Source of the DNA: Ovoidimarina sp963698645
GTDB taxonomy: Bacteria > Pseudomonadota > Alphaproteobacteria > Rhodobacterales > Rhodobacteraceae
Direction: 5' to 3'
Assembly: GCA_963698645.1 (NCBI GenBank)
Contig: CAVORP010000001.1
Coordinates: 186,001 to 250,000 of the forward strand
Length of the DNA stretch: 64,000 nucleotides
Position 1 is the stretch's first letter, and every line of letters begins with the position of its first letter. Both the position numbers and the translations under genes were made by a program. Of this stretch, positions 45,768 to 55,918 are shown piece by piece. The notes under the pieces are model-generated. The model was not told the origin of the DNA, did not search any database, and was given only the letters and a program-made list of their open reading frames with translations.

Positions 45768-47120
45768 ATGGGCACACAGTTGATCATCCTTGCGGCGGGC
45801 CAGGGAACGCGGATGAATTCCGAACGCCCCAAGGTCCTGCATGAGCTGGGTGGTCTTCCGCTTTTCGCCCATGCGATTGCATCCGGTGCCGATCTTGCAC
45901 CCGAAAAGATCGTACTGGTCGTCGGCAATGGCGCTGACGCGGTCCGTGACGCGGCCCGGGCGCTCGATGCCGAGATCACGGTCGTGGAACAGTCCGAACG
46001 CCTTGGCACTGCCCATGCCGTGTCAATGGCGCGCGAGGCCCTTTCTGGTGCGACGGGTGACGCGGTGGTGCTCTTGGGCGACACGCCCTTTGTCCGCCCG
46101 GAAACGCTTGCCCGGATGGCCGAGGCGCGGCGGGCGGGAAATGCTGTTGTTCTACTGGGGTTCGAGGCCGCCGATCCGGCGCGCTATGGCCGCATGGTCC
46201 TGAAAGACGGCATTCTGGAACGGATCGTCGAATGGAAAGATGCATCACCCGAAGAGCGCGCCATAACTCTTTGTAATGGCGGGGTGACCATGGCCGACAG
46301 CCAGCTCCTTTTTGAATTGATCGATGAAATCGACAACGAAAATGCGGCGGGCGAATACTATCTGACAGATATCGTGCGCCTGGCGAGGGCCCGCGGGCTT
46401 GGGGTGACGGTGGTAACCTGTGACGAAGACGAAACGCTGGGCGTGGACAGTCGTCCGGGTCTCGCCCGGGCCGAGGGGATGTTCCAGGCCCGTATGCGGC
46501 GTGAGGCGCTCGACTGTGGCGTCACCCTGATCGCCCCCGAGACCGTGTTCTTTTCCCATGACACCGTGATCGGCCGCGATGCGGTGATCGAACCCAATGT
46601 GGTGTTCGGGCCCGACGTCACGGTGGAGACCGGCGCGACGATCCGCGCCTTCAGCCATCTCGAAGGGGCGCATGTGGGTGCAGGCGCCGTGGTCGGCCCC
46701 TACGCGCGGCTCCGTCCGGGGGCGGAACTGTCGAACAATGCGAAAGTCGGCAACTTCTGCGAAGTCAAGAACGCGCAATTGGGAGAAGGGGCGAAGGTCA
46801 ATCACCTCAGCTATATCGGCGATGCGACAATCGGAGCTGCATCGAACATCGGCGCGGGCACCATCACCTGCAATTATGACGGGGTGTCGAAGCACCGTAC
46901 CACCATCGGCGAGCGGGTCTTTATCGGTTCCGACACCATGCTGGTGGCCCCTGTCAGCGTCGGCGACGACGCGATGACGGCCACGGGGTCGGTCATCACG
47001 CGGGACGTGCCCGCTGGCGACATGGCCATCGCGCGGGCGCGGCAGGAAAACAAGGCAAGCTTTGCATTGCGTCTGTTCCAGAAGCTCAGGGACGCCAAAT
47101 CAGCGCGTCAAAAGGATTAA
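45768..47120 (+). CDS. glmU: Bifunctional N-acetylglucosamine-1-phosphate uridyltransferase/glucosamine-1-phosphate acetyltransferase
   Basis: 450 aa. N-terminal uridyltransferase with LAAGQGTRMNSERPKVLHEL (nucleotide loop) and C-terminal left-handed beta-helix acetyltransferase (AKVGNFCEVKNAQLGEGAKV, IGAGTITCNYDGVSKHRTTI). Makes UDP-GlcNAc for peptidoglycan and LPS. SD AAGGAAAG precedes ATG 45768. Four bases before glmS, a common pairing. Confidence 0.96.
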   Translation: MGTQLIILAAGQGTRMNSERPKVLHELGGLPLFAHAIASGADLAPEKIVLVVGNGADAVRDAARALDAEITVVEQSERLGTAHAVSMAREALSGATGDAVVLLGDTPFVRPETLARMAEARRAGNAVVLLGFEAADPARYGRMVLKDGILERIVEWKDASPEERAITLCNGGVTMADSQLLFELIDEIDNENAAGEYYLTDIVRLARARGLGVTVVTCDEDETLGVDSRPGLARAEGMFQARMRREALDCGVTLIAPETVFFSHDTVIGRDAVIEPNVVFGPDVTVETGATIRAFSHLEGAHVGAGAVVGPYARLRPGAELSNNAKVGNFCEVKNAQLGEGAKVNHLSYIGDATIGAASNIGAGTITCNYDGVSKHRTTIGERVFIGSDTMLVAPVSVGDDAMTATGSVITRDVPAGDMAIARARQENKASFALRLFQKLRDAKSARQKD

Positions 47121-47124
47121 GTAA

Positions 47125-48939
47125 ATGTGTGGAATCGTTGGCATATTGGGCAATAACGAGGCCGCTCCGACGCTGGTCGAGGCGTTGAAGCGATTGGAGT
47201 ATCGCGGCTATGACAGCGCCGGGATCGCAACCATCAACGATGGCAAACTGGAGCGCCGCAGGGCCATGGGAAAACTCGTGAACCTTGCCGATCTTCTGGT
47301 GCATGAACCGCTTGCTGGCAAGTCCGGCATCGGCCACACGCGCTGGGCCACCCATGGCGTACCGTCGGTTCGGAATGCGCATCCGCATAAGGCCGGGCCT
47401 GTCGCCGTTGTGCATAACGGGATCATCGAGAACTTCAAAGAGCTTCGGAAAGAGCTTGAACAAAAAGGATATTCGGCACAGACCGACACGGATACCGAGA
47501 CCATCGCCCTTCTGGCGCAATCCCTTATGGACGATGGGCTGTCACCGCGTGAGGCTGCCGAGCAGACCATCGCCCGGCTCGAGGGCGCCTTTGCCCTGGC
47601 CTTTCTCTTCGATGGCGAAGAAGACCTTCTAATCGGCGCACGCAAGGGCTCGCCGCTTGCCGTGGGCCATGGCGATGGCGAGATGTTCCTTGGCTCCGAC
47701 GCCATCGCCCTGTCGGGCATGACCGACAGGATCACCTATCTTGAAGAAGGTGACCGGGTGGTCCTGACACGCCAAGGCGCCGAGATCTTTGACAGCGCAG
47801 GACGCCGCGCCAATCGGCCGATGCGCAAGGTTCTGGCCGATGCGACCCGGGTCGAGAAAGCCGGACACCGGCATTTCATGGCGAAAGAGATTGCCGAACA
47901 ACCGACCGTGGTCGCCGATGCGCTGGCCCATTACGTGAATGAAGCCGGTGGCATCCGCCTGCCCGAAGAACTTGATTTCAAACAGTTCGACCGGATCGTG
48001 ATGGTCGCCTGCGGCACTGCGCATTATGCCTGCCTGACCGCGCGCTACTGGTTCGAGGCCATGGCCCGCCTTCCCGTCGATCTCGATGTGGCCAGCGAGT
48101 TCCGCTATCGCGAACCGCCCGTGGGTGCGAACACGCTCGCGATCTTCGTGAGCCAGTCGGGAGAAACCGCCGATACGCTCGCGGCCCTTCGCTATTGTTC
48201 CGACAAGGCCAGAACGCTGGCCATTGTAAACGTTTCCGAAAGTTCGATCGCGCGGGAAAGCGATCTTGCCCTGCCGATCCTGGCCGGAACCGAGATCGGG
48301 GTCGCGTCCACGAAGGCCTTCACCTGCCAGCTGACCGTACTGGCGATACTGGCCCTGAAAGCCGCCCGCGACCGGGGCGAGATGACGGCCGAAACGCTGG
48401 CCGCGCATCTGGCAGCGTTCCGTACCTTGCCCGGCCTTCTGTCCCAAGCGCTGGCCACGGACGATGCGACACGCGCGATCTCGACCGAACTAGCCGATGC
48501 GCAGGACATCCTGTTCCTCGGGCGCGGCGCGATGTTCCCGCTGGCCCTCGAAGGCGCCCTGAAACTTAAGGAAATCAGCTATATACACGCCGAAGGTTAT
48601 GCTTCTGGCGAGTTGAAACACGGCCCAATCGCCTTGATCGACCAGTCTGTGCCAGTGATCGTAATGGCCCCCCATGACGCGCTGTTCGACAAGACGGTAT
48701 CGAACATGCAGGAAGTCATGGCACGTGGTGGCAAGGTCGTTCTGGTGACCGACAGCGTCGGGGCGGCTACGGCCGCGGAGGGCACATGGAAGGTTCTCCA
48801 GATGCCGCAGGTTCCGGATTTTCTTGCGCCGATCCTTTATGCGATCCCGGCCCAGCTTCTGGCCTATCACACGGCAGTGGCAAAGGGCACGGATGTGGAC
48901 CAGCCACGCAACCTAGCGAAATCGGTGACGGTCGAGTGA
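47125..48939 (+). CDS. glmS: Glutamine-fructose-6-phosphate aminotransferase (isomerizing)
   Basis: 604 aa. N-terminal MCGIVGILG with catalytic Cys1 after Met removal, glutaminase motif HTRWATHGVPSVRNAHPHKA, two SIS domains (FVSQSGETADTLAALRYCSD; AEGYASGELKHGPIALID), and C-terminal QPRNLAKSVTVE. First committed step of amino-sugar synthesis. Intact, directly after glmU. Confidence 0.97.
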   Translation: MCGIVGILGNNEAAPTLVEALKRLEYRGYDSAGIATINDGKLERRRAMGKLVNLADLLVHEPLAGKSGIGHTRWATHGVPSVRNAHPHKAGPVAVVHNGIIENFKELRKELEQKGYSAQTDTDTETIALLAQSLMDDGLSPREAAEQTIARLEGAFALAFLFDGEEDLLIGARKGSPLAVGHGDGEMFLGSDAIALSGMTDRITYLEEGDRVVLTRQGAEIFDSAGRRANRPMRKVLADATRVEKAGHRHFMAKEIAEQPTVVADALAHYVNEAGGIRLPEELDFKQFDRIVMVACGTAHYACLTARYWFEAMARLPVDLDVASEFRYREPPVGANTLAIFVSQSGETADTLAALRYCSDKARTLAIVNVSESSIARESDLALPILAGTEIGVASTKAFTCQLTVLAILALKAARDRGEMTAETLAAHLAAFRTLPGLLSQALATDDATRAISTELADAQDILFLGRGAMFPLALEGALKLKEISYIHAEGYASGELKHGPIALIDQSVPVIVMAPHDALFDKTVSNMQEVMARGGKVVLVTDSVGAATAAEGTWKVLQMPQVPDFLAPILYAIPAQLLAYHTAVAKGTDVDQPRNLAKSVTVE

Positions 48940-49625
48940 CGCCCGAGGCGGCACTGGCCGCGCTTGCCGCCGTTGCAGATGCGGCCAAGGCAGAGCAGAT
49001 GGCGGCCTATCACAAGGCGCCGCGAACCTATCTGGGGGTTTCAAACCCGCAAATCGACGCGTTGACAAAGGTATGGCGGACAGAGCTCAAGCTCGAAGAC
49101 AGGCTTACGCTCGCCGCCGGACTTTGGGAAACAGATGTTCACGAAGCCCGGATCGCGGCGGCCAAGCTTCTGACCCAGGCCCGGATCAGGCCCGACGACA
49201 CGCCCGCATGGCGGCTGATCGCCGGATGGGTCGGCGATTTCGACGGCTGGGCCATTGCCGATCACGTCGCGATCGCCGGGCAGAAACGGCTGGTCTGGGA
49301 CCCGTCCCGACTCGACGAACTTGCCCCATGGACCGTCTCACCGCATATGTGGACGCGCCGGGCGGTCCTCGTGATGACCCTTCCCTGGACCAAACAGACC
49401 CACCCGAAACCCGCCGATCTCGAGATACGCGAACGCATTCTTGGCTGGGCGGCCAGCTATGTTCCCGACCGCGATTGGTTCATCCAGAAGGCCATCGCAT
49501 GGTGGCTCCGTGATCTTTCGAAGCGCGACCCGGACCGCGTCCGGGCGTTTCTGGCAGCGCATGGGCCCGGGATGAAGCCATTCGCGCGCCGCGAAGCGGC
49601 AAGATACTTGCCCAAAGAAGGCTAG
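48936..49625 (+). CDS. DNA alkylation repair enzyme, AlkD-like
   Basis: 229 aa, HEAT-like helical repeats. GTG start at 48936 overlaps the glmS stop (GTGA). Sequence hallmarks: AYHKAPRTYLGVSNPQIDAL, LAAGLWETDVHEARIAAAKL and IAWWLRDLSKRDPDRVRAFL, similar to AlkD family glycosylases that excise positively charged alkyl bases. Coupled to glmS. Convergent with the acyl-CoA synthetase, whose stop overlaps by four bases. Confidence 0.82.
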   Translation: MTPEAALAALAAVADAAKAEQMAAYHKAPRTYLGVSNPQIDALTKVWRTELKLEDRLTLAAGLWETDVHEARIAAAKLLTQARIRPDDTPAWRLIAGWVGDFDGWAIADHVAIAGQKRLVWDPSRLDELAPWTVSPHMWTRRAVLVMTLPWTKQTHPKPADLEIRERILGWAASYVPDRDWFIQKAIAWWLRDLSKRDPDRVRAFLAAHGPGMKPFARREAARYLPKEG

Positions 49626-51244
49626 CTGCTGTTCTCGTCCCGAAGGGTGCGGCGCATGATCTTGCCCGTCGCGGTCATTGGGAGGCTGTCGGTGAATACG
49701 ATCCGCCGGGGGGCGACATGGGGGCTGACGCGTGCCTTCACGCGCTCGATCAGCCGCGCATCGAGCCCCTCGCGCGACACGCCCTCCCGCAGCACCACAA
49801 AAGCCGTCACGATCTCGGTCCGAACCGGGTCGGGAAGGCCAACGGCCGCCGCCATGACCACATCGGGATCACCGATAAGGCAGTTCTCGATCTCGGTCGG
49901 CCCGATCCGGTAGCCGGCAGAGGTGATGACATCGTCATCGCGCGAGACATAGGTGAAGTACCCCTCGCCATCGCGCGACCCCAGATCGCCGGTTCGCAGC
50001 CAGCCGTCACGCAGCTTGTCAGCGGTTTTCTCCGGCTGGTTCCAGTAGCGCAGGAACATGACCGGATCCGGCGCGCGAACACAGATCTCGCCGGTTTCGC
50101 CGTCAGGGACGGAAATGCCCGCTTCGTCCAGAATGGCGACCTCATGCCCGGGAACGGCAAAGCCCATGGTGCCGGGCTTGATCTGCATCGCCGAATGGCA
50201 GGTGGAGATGACAAGATTGCATTCCGTCTGCCCATAGATCTCGTTGATTGGCGCGCCCAGCGCCTCCTGCCCCCATGCATGCAGGTCCGCGCCAAGGCTT
50301 TCGCCCCCCGACCCGATCGACCGGATATCGACACCGCCCGGCACCGGAGCCTGCCGCATCAGCTTGAGCGCTGTTGGCGGCAGGAACAGGTTCCGGACCC
50401 TGTTTCGGGCGATCAGCGCATAGGCCTCCTCAGGGTCGAACTTGCGCATCCGGTGCGAGACGAGCGGCACGCCGTGATAAAGACTGGGCATCGCCAGATC
50501 CATGAGCCCGCCGATCCAGGCCCAGTCCGCCGGGGTCCAGCCGACATCCCCCGGCTGCGGCAGCAATTCGTGCTGCAATTCCACCGATGGAAGGTGCCCG
50601 ATGAGGAACCGGTGCGCGTGAAGCGCACCCTTGGGAGCCCCGGTCGTACCAGAGGTATAAATCATCATCGCCGGATCTTCGGCAAAGGTCGAAACCGGCT
50701 GGAACGCATCCGACGCTGCCTCGATCTCCTCCCAGAACGCTCGCAGGGGGGGCTTTCCGGGACCTGTAACCAGAATCTCGGCCAGATCCGGCAAATCGCC
50801 GCGCAGAGACTGGAGTTTTTCAAGTTGCGCGGGGTCGGTCACCGCCAGCTTCGCGCCGCTATCGGCCAGCCGGAACGCCAACGCATCGGACCCGAACAGG
50901 GTGAACAGCGGCACCGTGATCGCCCCGAGCTTCATCGCCGCGAAATGGGTGATCATGACCTCGGGGCATTGCGGCAACAGAATCGCGACCCGGTCCCCCT
51001 TTTTCACCCCGCGCGCCGCCATTGCATTGGCAAGGCGGTCGGAGGCGCGTTTCAATGCGCCATAGGTCCAGGTCCGCAGGCCGCCATCGTCCTCGAGATG
51101 CACGATCGCAACGCGCTCCGGCTCTGCCGCCGCCCAGACTTCACAGCACGACCGCGCGATGCTGAAATCCGCCGGCACATGCCATGCGAACCCGCGGCTG
51201 TGGTCCGCCCAGGTGCCGGTTGTACGGATCGCGCGCGGGTTCAT
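49622..51244 (-). CDS. Acyl-CoA synthetase (AMP-forming)
   Basis: 540 aa, intact. AMP-binding motif YTSGTTGAPKGALHAHR (residues about 195-212), A5 motif INEIYGQTECNLVISTCHSA and A8 WLRTGDLGSRDGEGYFTYVS, C-terminal catalytic Lys region LPMTATGKIMRR. Resembles acetyl/medium-chain acyl-CoA synthetases (ACSM-like). A palindrome matching that upstream of ivd suggests it activates a branched-chain acid such as isovalerate. Confidence 0.88.
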   Translation of the reverse strand: MNPRAIRTTGTWADHSRGFAWHVPADFSIARSCCEVWAAAEPERVAIVHLEDDGGLRTWTYGALKRASDRLANAMAARGVKKGDRVAILLPQCPEVMITHFAAMKLGAITVPLFTLFGSDALAFRLADSGAKLAVTDPAQLEKLQSLRGDLPDLAEILVTGPGKPPLRAFWEEIEAASDAFQPVSTFAEDPAMMIYTSGTTGAPKGALHAHRFLIGHLPSVELQHELLPQPGDVGWTPADWAWIGGLMDLAMPSLYHGVPLVSHRMRKFDPEEAYALIARNRVRNLFLPPTALKLMRQAPVPGGVDIRSIGSGGESLGADLHAWGQEALGAPINEIYGQTECNLVISTCHSAMQIKPGTMGFAVPGHEVAILDEAGISVPDGETGEICVRAPDPVMFLRYWNQPEKTADKLRDGWLRTGDLGSRDGEGYFTYVSRDDDVITSAGYRIGPTEIENCLIGDPDVVMAAAVGLPDPVRTEIVTAFVVLREGVSREGLDARLIERVKARVSPHVAPRRIVFTDSLPMTATGKIMRRTLRDENSS

Positions 51245-51263
51245 GCAGCCTCTCCCAGATCAA

Positions 51264-51284
51264 TTGAACAAATGTTCATTTAAA
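51264..51284. promoter_or_regulatory. Operator-like palindrome upstream of the acyl-CoA synthetase
   Basis: TGAACAAATGTTCA (51265-51278) with flanks TT and TTTAAA. It matches the ivd-upstream site in 16 of 20 positions, including both half sites and the TTTAA flank. It ends 20 bases upstream of the synthetase ATG and lies in the moaA/synthetase divergent region. Confidence 0.62.
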
Positions 51285-51352
51285 GACCTACGCCAATCCC
51301 GTCAATCTGCGGCCTCTTGCGGCGGTCCACGTGTCGAACTAGGGTTTCGCAC

Positions 51353-52361
51353 ATGAATGCACCACTCATAGACCCGTTCCAACGCGCGATCACCTACCTT
51401 CGGGTATCGGTGACCGATCGCTGTGATTTTCGCTGTGTCTACTGCATGTCCGAGAATATGACCTTCCTGCCGAAGAAAGAGCTTCTGACGCTGGAAGAGC
51501 TTGATCGCATGTGCTCGGCGTTCGTTGGGCTGGGAGTTCGAGAAACTGCGGATCACCGGCGGCGAACCCCTGGTGCGGCGGGATATCATGACCTTCTTTC
51601 ACGGAATGTCCCGGCATCTGGACTCGGGTGCGCTGAAGGAATTGACGCTGACGACGAATGGAAGCCAGCTTGCACGCTACGCGACCGAGCTTGCATCCGC
51701 AGGGGTCCGGCGGATCAACGTCTCGCTCGACACGCTGGACGAGGACAAGTTCGCGGCGATCACCCGCTGGGGACGGTTGCCCCAGGTGCTCAAGGGCATC
51801 GACGCCGCACAGGCGGCGGGCATCCGCGTCAAGATCAACGCGGTCGCGCTGAAGGACTTCAACGAGGACGAGCTGTTCCCGCTGGTCGACTGGTGCAACG
51901 AACGCGACATGGACCTGACCTTTATCGAGGTCATGCCGATGGGCGATATCGGAAACGAGAACCGCCTTGATCAGTACTGGTCGCTGAAGGACCTCCGCGG
52001 CACGCTTGCAGAGCGTTTTACCCTGATCGATCTGGCAGAGCGGACAGGCGGACCGGCGCGCTATGTTCAATTGCAGGAAACCGGTCAGAAGGTGGGCTTC
52101 ATCACCCCCCTCACCCATAACTTCTGCGAAAGCTGCAACCGGGTTCGGATCACCTGCACGGGCGAGATCTATATGTGCCTTGGACAAGAGGACATGGCCG
52201 ACCTTCGCGCCCCTCTCCGGGCCCATCCCGATGACGATGCGCCGCTGATCGACGCGATCCGCGCCGCGATTGCCGCCAAGCCCAAGGGTCATGATTTCGA
52301 TTACTCGCGACAGAAGCTCGACGGCCAGATGTCCCGTCACATGAGCCATACGGGCGGCTGA
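51353..52361 (+). CDS. moaA: GTP 3',8-cyclase MoaA (one apparent frameshift)
   Basis: About 335 aa radical SAM enzyme of molybdenum-cofactor synthesis. N-terminal cluster motif SVTDRCDFRCVYCMSE and C-terminal cluster CESCNRVRITCTGEIYMCL are present, as is the essential C-terminal GG (SHTGG). A shift near 51535 lies within GLGVR and KLRITGGEPLVRRD. Start ATG 51353. TGATG overlap with waaA. Confidence 0.93.
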
Positions 52362-53639
52362 TGTCCGCGCCTTCCCCCGGTGGCCTTTACCGGGTCTATG
52401 CCGGGCTGACGGCTCTTGCGGCCCCGCTGATCAACATTCATGTCTCGCGAAAGATGGGGCGGGCGCAGGTGCCCCGCGTGCGGATCGCCGAACGGATGGG
52501 AGAGCCGACAGAGGCGCGCCCCGTCGGGTCCGCTGGTCTGGTTTCACGCGGTCAGCGTGGGAGAGGCACTCTCGATCCTCGGACTTATCGGCGAGATGGG
52601 ACGCAGGAACCCCGGCCTCCATTTCCTGATCACATCGGTCTCGGCCACATCCGCCCGGCTGGTGAGCGAGCGCATTCCGCCCCGGACCCTGCACCAGTTT
52701 GCACCCCTTGATACGCCGAAGTCCGTCACGCAGTTTCTCGATCACTGGGCCCCGGACCTTGCGGTCTTTGTCGAAAGTGAGCTTTGGCCGCGGCAGATCG
52801 TCGAAACCCACCGCCGGGGAATTCCGCTGGCTCTGATCAACGCGCGCCTTTCCGCCCGCTCACTCCGGCGCTGGAGATGGCTGGGCAGGTTGATGCCAGC
52901 GTTGCTGTCCCGCTTTTCCGCGATCGTAAGTCAGACGGATCAGACGGCCGAGGCCCTGATCTCACTCGGGGCAGACCCGGCAAGGGTATCCGTCTCGGGC
53001 GATCTCAAGGCCGCCTCGGCCCGACTTCCCCTCGACCTAGCAGCACTGGACGAGATCGAGACCCAAACGGCGGGGCGCAATATCTGGGTCGCTGCCTCAA
53101 CCCATCCGGGAGAGGAAGAATTGGTGGTCGCCGCCCATTCCCCGGATCAGCTTCTGGTTCTCGTCCCCCGCCATCCGGAGCGCGGGGACGAAATTGCGGA
53201 TCTTCTGCGAAATGGTGGCTGGACGGTTGCGCAACGGTCGAAACAGGATCCGCTTCTTCCCGAGACCCAGATCTATCTTGCCGACACGCTTGGCGAAATG
53301 GGGATCTGGTACGCACTGGCCCCCACGGTGTTCCTCGGCGGATCGCTGGTCGACGTGGGTGGACACAACCCGTTCGAACCCGCGCAGTTCAGCGCGGCGG
53401 TTCTGACCGGCCCCCATGTGACGAATTTCCGCGAAAGCTATGACCAGATGTTTGCGGCCGGTGCGGCGCGCATGGTCCGGGATCCCGAGGCCTTGCGATC
53501 GGCGCTTGACGAGCTTCGGGAGGGTCCCGCGCTTGCAGCAATGCAGCAGGCGGCCCACGCTTTCGTCGGCGAGAGAACGGCGATCCGGGATCACGTGGCA
53601 GATCGGCTTGAACCGCTTCTTTCAGGCGGGGAAAAATGA
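52361..53639 (+). CDS. waaA: 3-deoxy-D-manno-octulosonic acid transferase (one apparent frameshift)
   Basis: About 425 aa inner-membrane GT-B enzyme that adds Kdo to lipid A. N-terminal anchor-like region LYRVYAGLTALAAPLINIHV, then after a shift near 52520 LVWFHAVSVGEALSILGLIG, SELWPRQIVETHRRGIPLAL, and the C-terminal domain with SAAVLTGPHVTNFRESYDQM. Overlaps moaA and lies 3 bases upstream of the GT4 gene. Confidence 0.9.
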
Positions 53640-53642
53640 TCT

Positions 53643-54686
53643 ATGCCAGAGGTTTACGTCACGAATTTCAACAAGAACTTCACTGGTGTTTCGGCGACCG
53701 CCGCGGGCGTGGCGCGGGCGCAATCGGCAGATCTTGATCTTGTTCTCGTGGGTCAGCCGCTCCCCGATCTGCCTGCCCCTATCAGCACCGCCGAGGCATT
53801 TGACCTGTCGCGCACGCCGCCGCCGGGCAGACCGTTTTCGATCTGGCATGTGCGGCGGAACTCGGAAATGCGTGCGGCCCTCTGGGCGCGGGATGTTCTG
53901 CGGCGGCCGATCCGGATCGTCTTTACGTCGGCAGCACAACGCCGGCATTCGGCCTTTCCGCGATGGCTCATCAGCCGCATGGATGCGGTGATCGCCACGA
54001 CCGACGCCGCCGCTGCCTTTGTTCCGAAGGTGCGCGCGGTGGTCCATCACGGGGTTGACACGGAGCGGTTCCACCCGGCCCCCGACCGAAGCGCCGCCTG
54101 GCGCGAGACCGGCTATCCCGGCCGGATCGGGATTGCCACTGTGGGGCGTATTCGCCCCGAAAAGGGCACCGATCTTTTCGTCGAAACAATGTTGCGCGTA
54201 TTGCCGGAGGCGCCTGACGCCACCGCCCTTGTCATCGGCAAGGCCAGCCGCGAACACCGGGCCTTCGAAGCGGACCTCAAGACCCGGGTTTCACGAGGCC
54301 GGTTTGTCGCAACGCATCCTGTTTCCGGGAGAGGTCTCGCCAGACGAGACCCCCGCCCTGTTTCGCGCCACCAGCCTGATCGTCAACCTGCCCCGCTACG
54401 AAGGCTATGGCATGGCGCCGCTCGAAGCGATGGCGTCGGGCACGCCATTCGTTGCCACCGAAACGGGCCATTATCGTGCGTTCTCGGCGCAGGGAACCAC
54501 TGGAACGGTAGTCCTCTCGAAGATACCGCGGCGGCGGCGGCAGCCGTCATGCGCTATCTGTCAGAGCCCGACACCCACGCAGAGGCCGCCGCGCGAGCCC
54601 GGACGCTGGCGATTGACGCCTATTCGACCAAAAGCGAGGCCAGCGGAATCAACGCCGTCTATGAGATGCTTTGGGCCGCAGGCTAG
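53643..54686 (+). CDS. GT4 family glycosyltransferase (two compensating frameshifts)
   Basis: 347 aa. N-terminal MPEVYVTNFNKNFTGVSATA, acceptor-side RHSAFPRWLISRMDAVIATT, then the donor-binding GRIRPEKGTDLFVETMLRVL. Frame switches near 54292 and back near 54505; between them the other frame contains LPRYEGYGMAPLEAMASGTP with the E-x7-E motif of GT4 enzymes. Adjacent to waaA, so it probably adds the first LPS-core sugars. Confidence 0.85.
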   Translation: MPEVYVTNFNKNFTGVSATAAGVARAQSADLDLVLVGQPLPDLPAPISTAEAFDLSRTPPPGRPFSIWHVRRNSEMRAALWARDVLRRPIRIVFTSAAQRRHSAFPRWLISRMDAVIATTDAAAAFVPKVRAVVHHGVDTERFHPAPDRSAAWRETGYPGRIGIATVGRIRPEKGTDLFVETMLRVLPEAPDATALVIGKASREHRAFEADLKTRVSRGRFVATHPVSGRGLARRDPRPVSRHQPDRQPAPLRRLWHGAARSDGVGHAIRCHRNGPLSCVLGAGNHWNGSPLEDTAAAAAAVMRYLSEPDTHAEAAARARTLAIDAYSTKSEASGINAVYEMLWAAG

Positions 54687-55846
54687 CCTAGCGGCAACCG
54701 GCGCTCGACGATCTCGACGAACCACGAGCTTCCAAAGGGGATCGCCTCATCGTTGAAGTCATATCTGGGGTGATGCAGGGGCGCCGCCTCACCGATCCCC
54801 AGATGAATATAGGCCCCGGGACGGGCATTGAGCATATAGCCGAAGTCCTCGCCCCACATATAGACGGGAGCCTCGCTGCATGCGCCGGCGATGGCCGCGG
54901 CCGCTTCGGCGGCATGGCCCGTCTCGGTCTTGGAATTGATCATGACAGGATAGCCGCGCTGAAAGTCGACCTCGGCTCGGGCACCAAAGGCCAACGCGAT
55001 GCCTTCCGCGATCTCGCTGACCCTGCGTTCGGTATGGTCGCGCACCGCCTCGTTCATTGACCGGACAGTTCCGATCAGATGGACGCGGTCGGCAATGATA
55101 TTCGACGCCTTTGTCGAGGTCTCGAAGGATGTCACCGAAACAACAACCTGATCGACAGGATCGGTTTCCCGGGCGGAAATCGCCTGTAACGCAATGACCA
55201 CGTGCGACGCGACAAATGTCGCATCGACGGTCTGGTGTGGCTGGGCCGCGTGCCCACCCTTGCCGAATATCTCGATCTCGAACATGTCGGCAGCCCCGTA
55301 GAAGGCCCCGGACCGGATCGCGAATTCACCCAAAGGCCTGCCGGGCACATTGTGCATCGCATAGACTTCCTCGATGCCGAAGCGATCCATCAGACCTTCC
55401 CTGACCATCACCTCGCCACCACCGCCGTTCTCCTCTGCCGGCTGAAAGACAACCACCGCAGTGCCATCGAAATTGCGGTTCTCGCAAAGGTATCGCGCCG
55501 CGCCCAGCAGCATCGTCGTATGCCCGTCATGGCCGCAGGCATGCATCTTTCCGGGCGCATCGGACGCATGAGAAAGACCTGTTTCCTCGTGAATCGGAAG
55601 CGCGTCCATATCGGCACGCAGTCCGACTACCCGGCCGCTCGTGGTACCGCGTCCGCGGATCACACCCACCACCCCGCAACCAGCAATGCCCGTCACCACC
55701 TCGTCGCAGCCGAAATCAGCCAGCCTTTCTGCCACGAAGGCAGAGGTTCGCGGTAGATCGAATTCCAGCTCGGGCATGCGGTGCAGCACCCGCCGCCATG
55801 CCGAAAGCTCCGGTAACCAGTCTGAGAATCGGTTCCTGATGGGCAT
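54683..55846 (-). CDS. M20 family amidohydrolase (hippurate-hydrolase-like)
   Basis: 387 aa. Metal-site motifs GLRADMDALPIHEETGLSHA, KMHACGHDGHTTMLLGAARY, EENGGGG and the dimerisation region GKGGHAAQPHQTVDATFVAS. M20D peptidases hydrolyse N-acyl amino acids. ATG at 55846 has SD GGGAGG; the upstream extension was rejected. Stop overlaps the convergent glycosyltransferase. Confidence 0.88.
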   Translation of the reverse strand: MPIRNRFSDWLPELSAWRRVLHRMPELEFDLPRTSAFVAERLADFGCDEVVTGIAGCGVVGVIRGRGTTSGRVVGLRADMDALPIHEETGLSHASDAPGKMHACGHDGHTTMLLGAARYLCENRNFDGTAVVVFQPAEENGGGGEVMVREGLMDRFGIEEVYAMHNVPGRPLGEFAIRSGAFYGAADMFEIEIFGKGGHAAQPHQTVDATFVASHVVIALQAISARETDPVDQVVVSVTSFETSTKASNIIADRVHLIGTVRSMNEAVRDHTERRVSEIAEGIALAFGARAEVDFQRGYPVMINSKTETGHAAEAAAAIAGACSEAPVYMWGEDFGYMLNARPGAYIHLGIGEAAPLHHPRYDFNDEAIPFGSSWFVEIVERRLPLG

Positions 55847-55918
55847 GACGCGCCTCCCGTACTCGTAAGATCGGGGGGCTTCCCGCGATATCAAGCCCCC
55901 AGTAACCCGACCCTGCCC

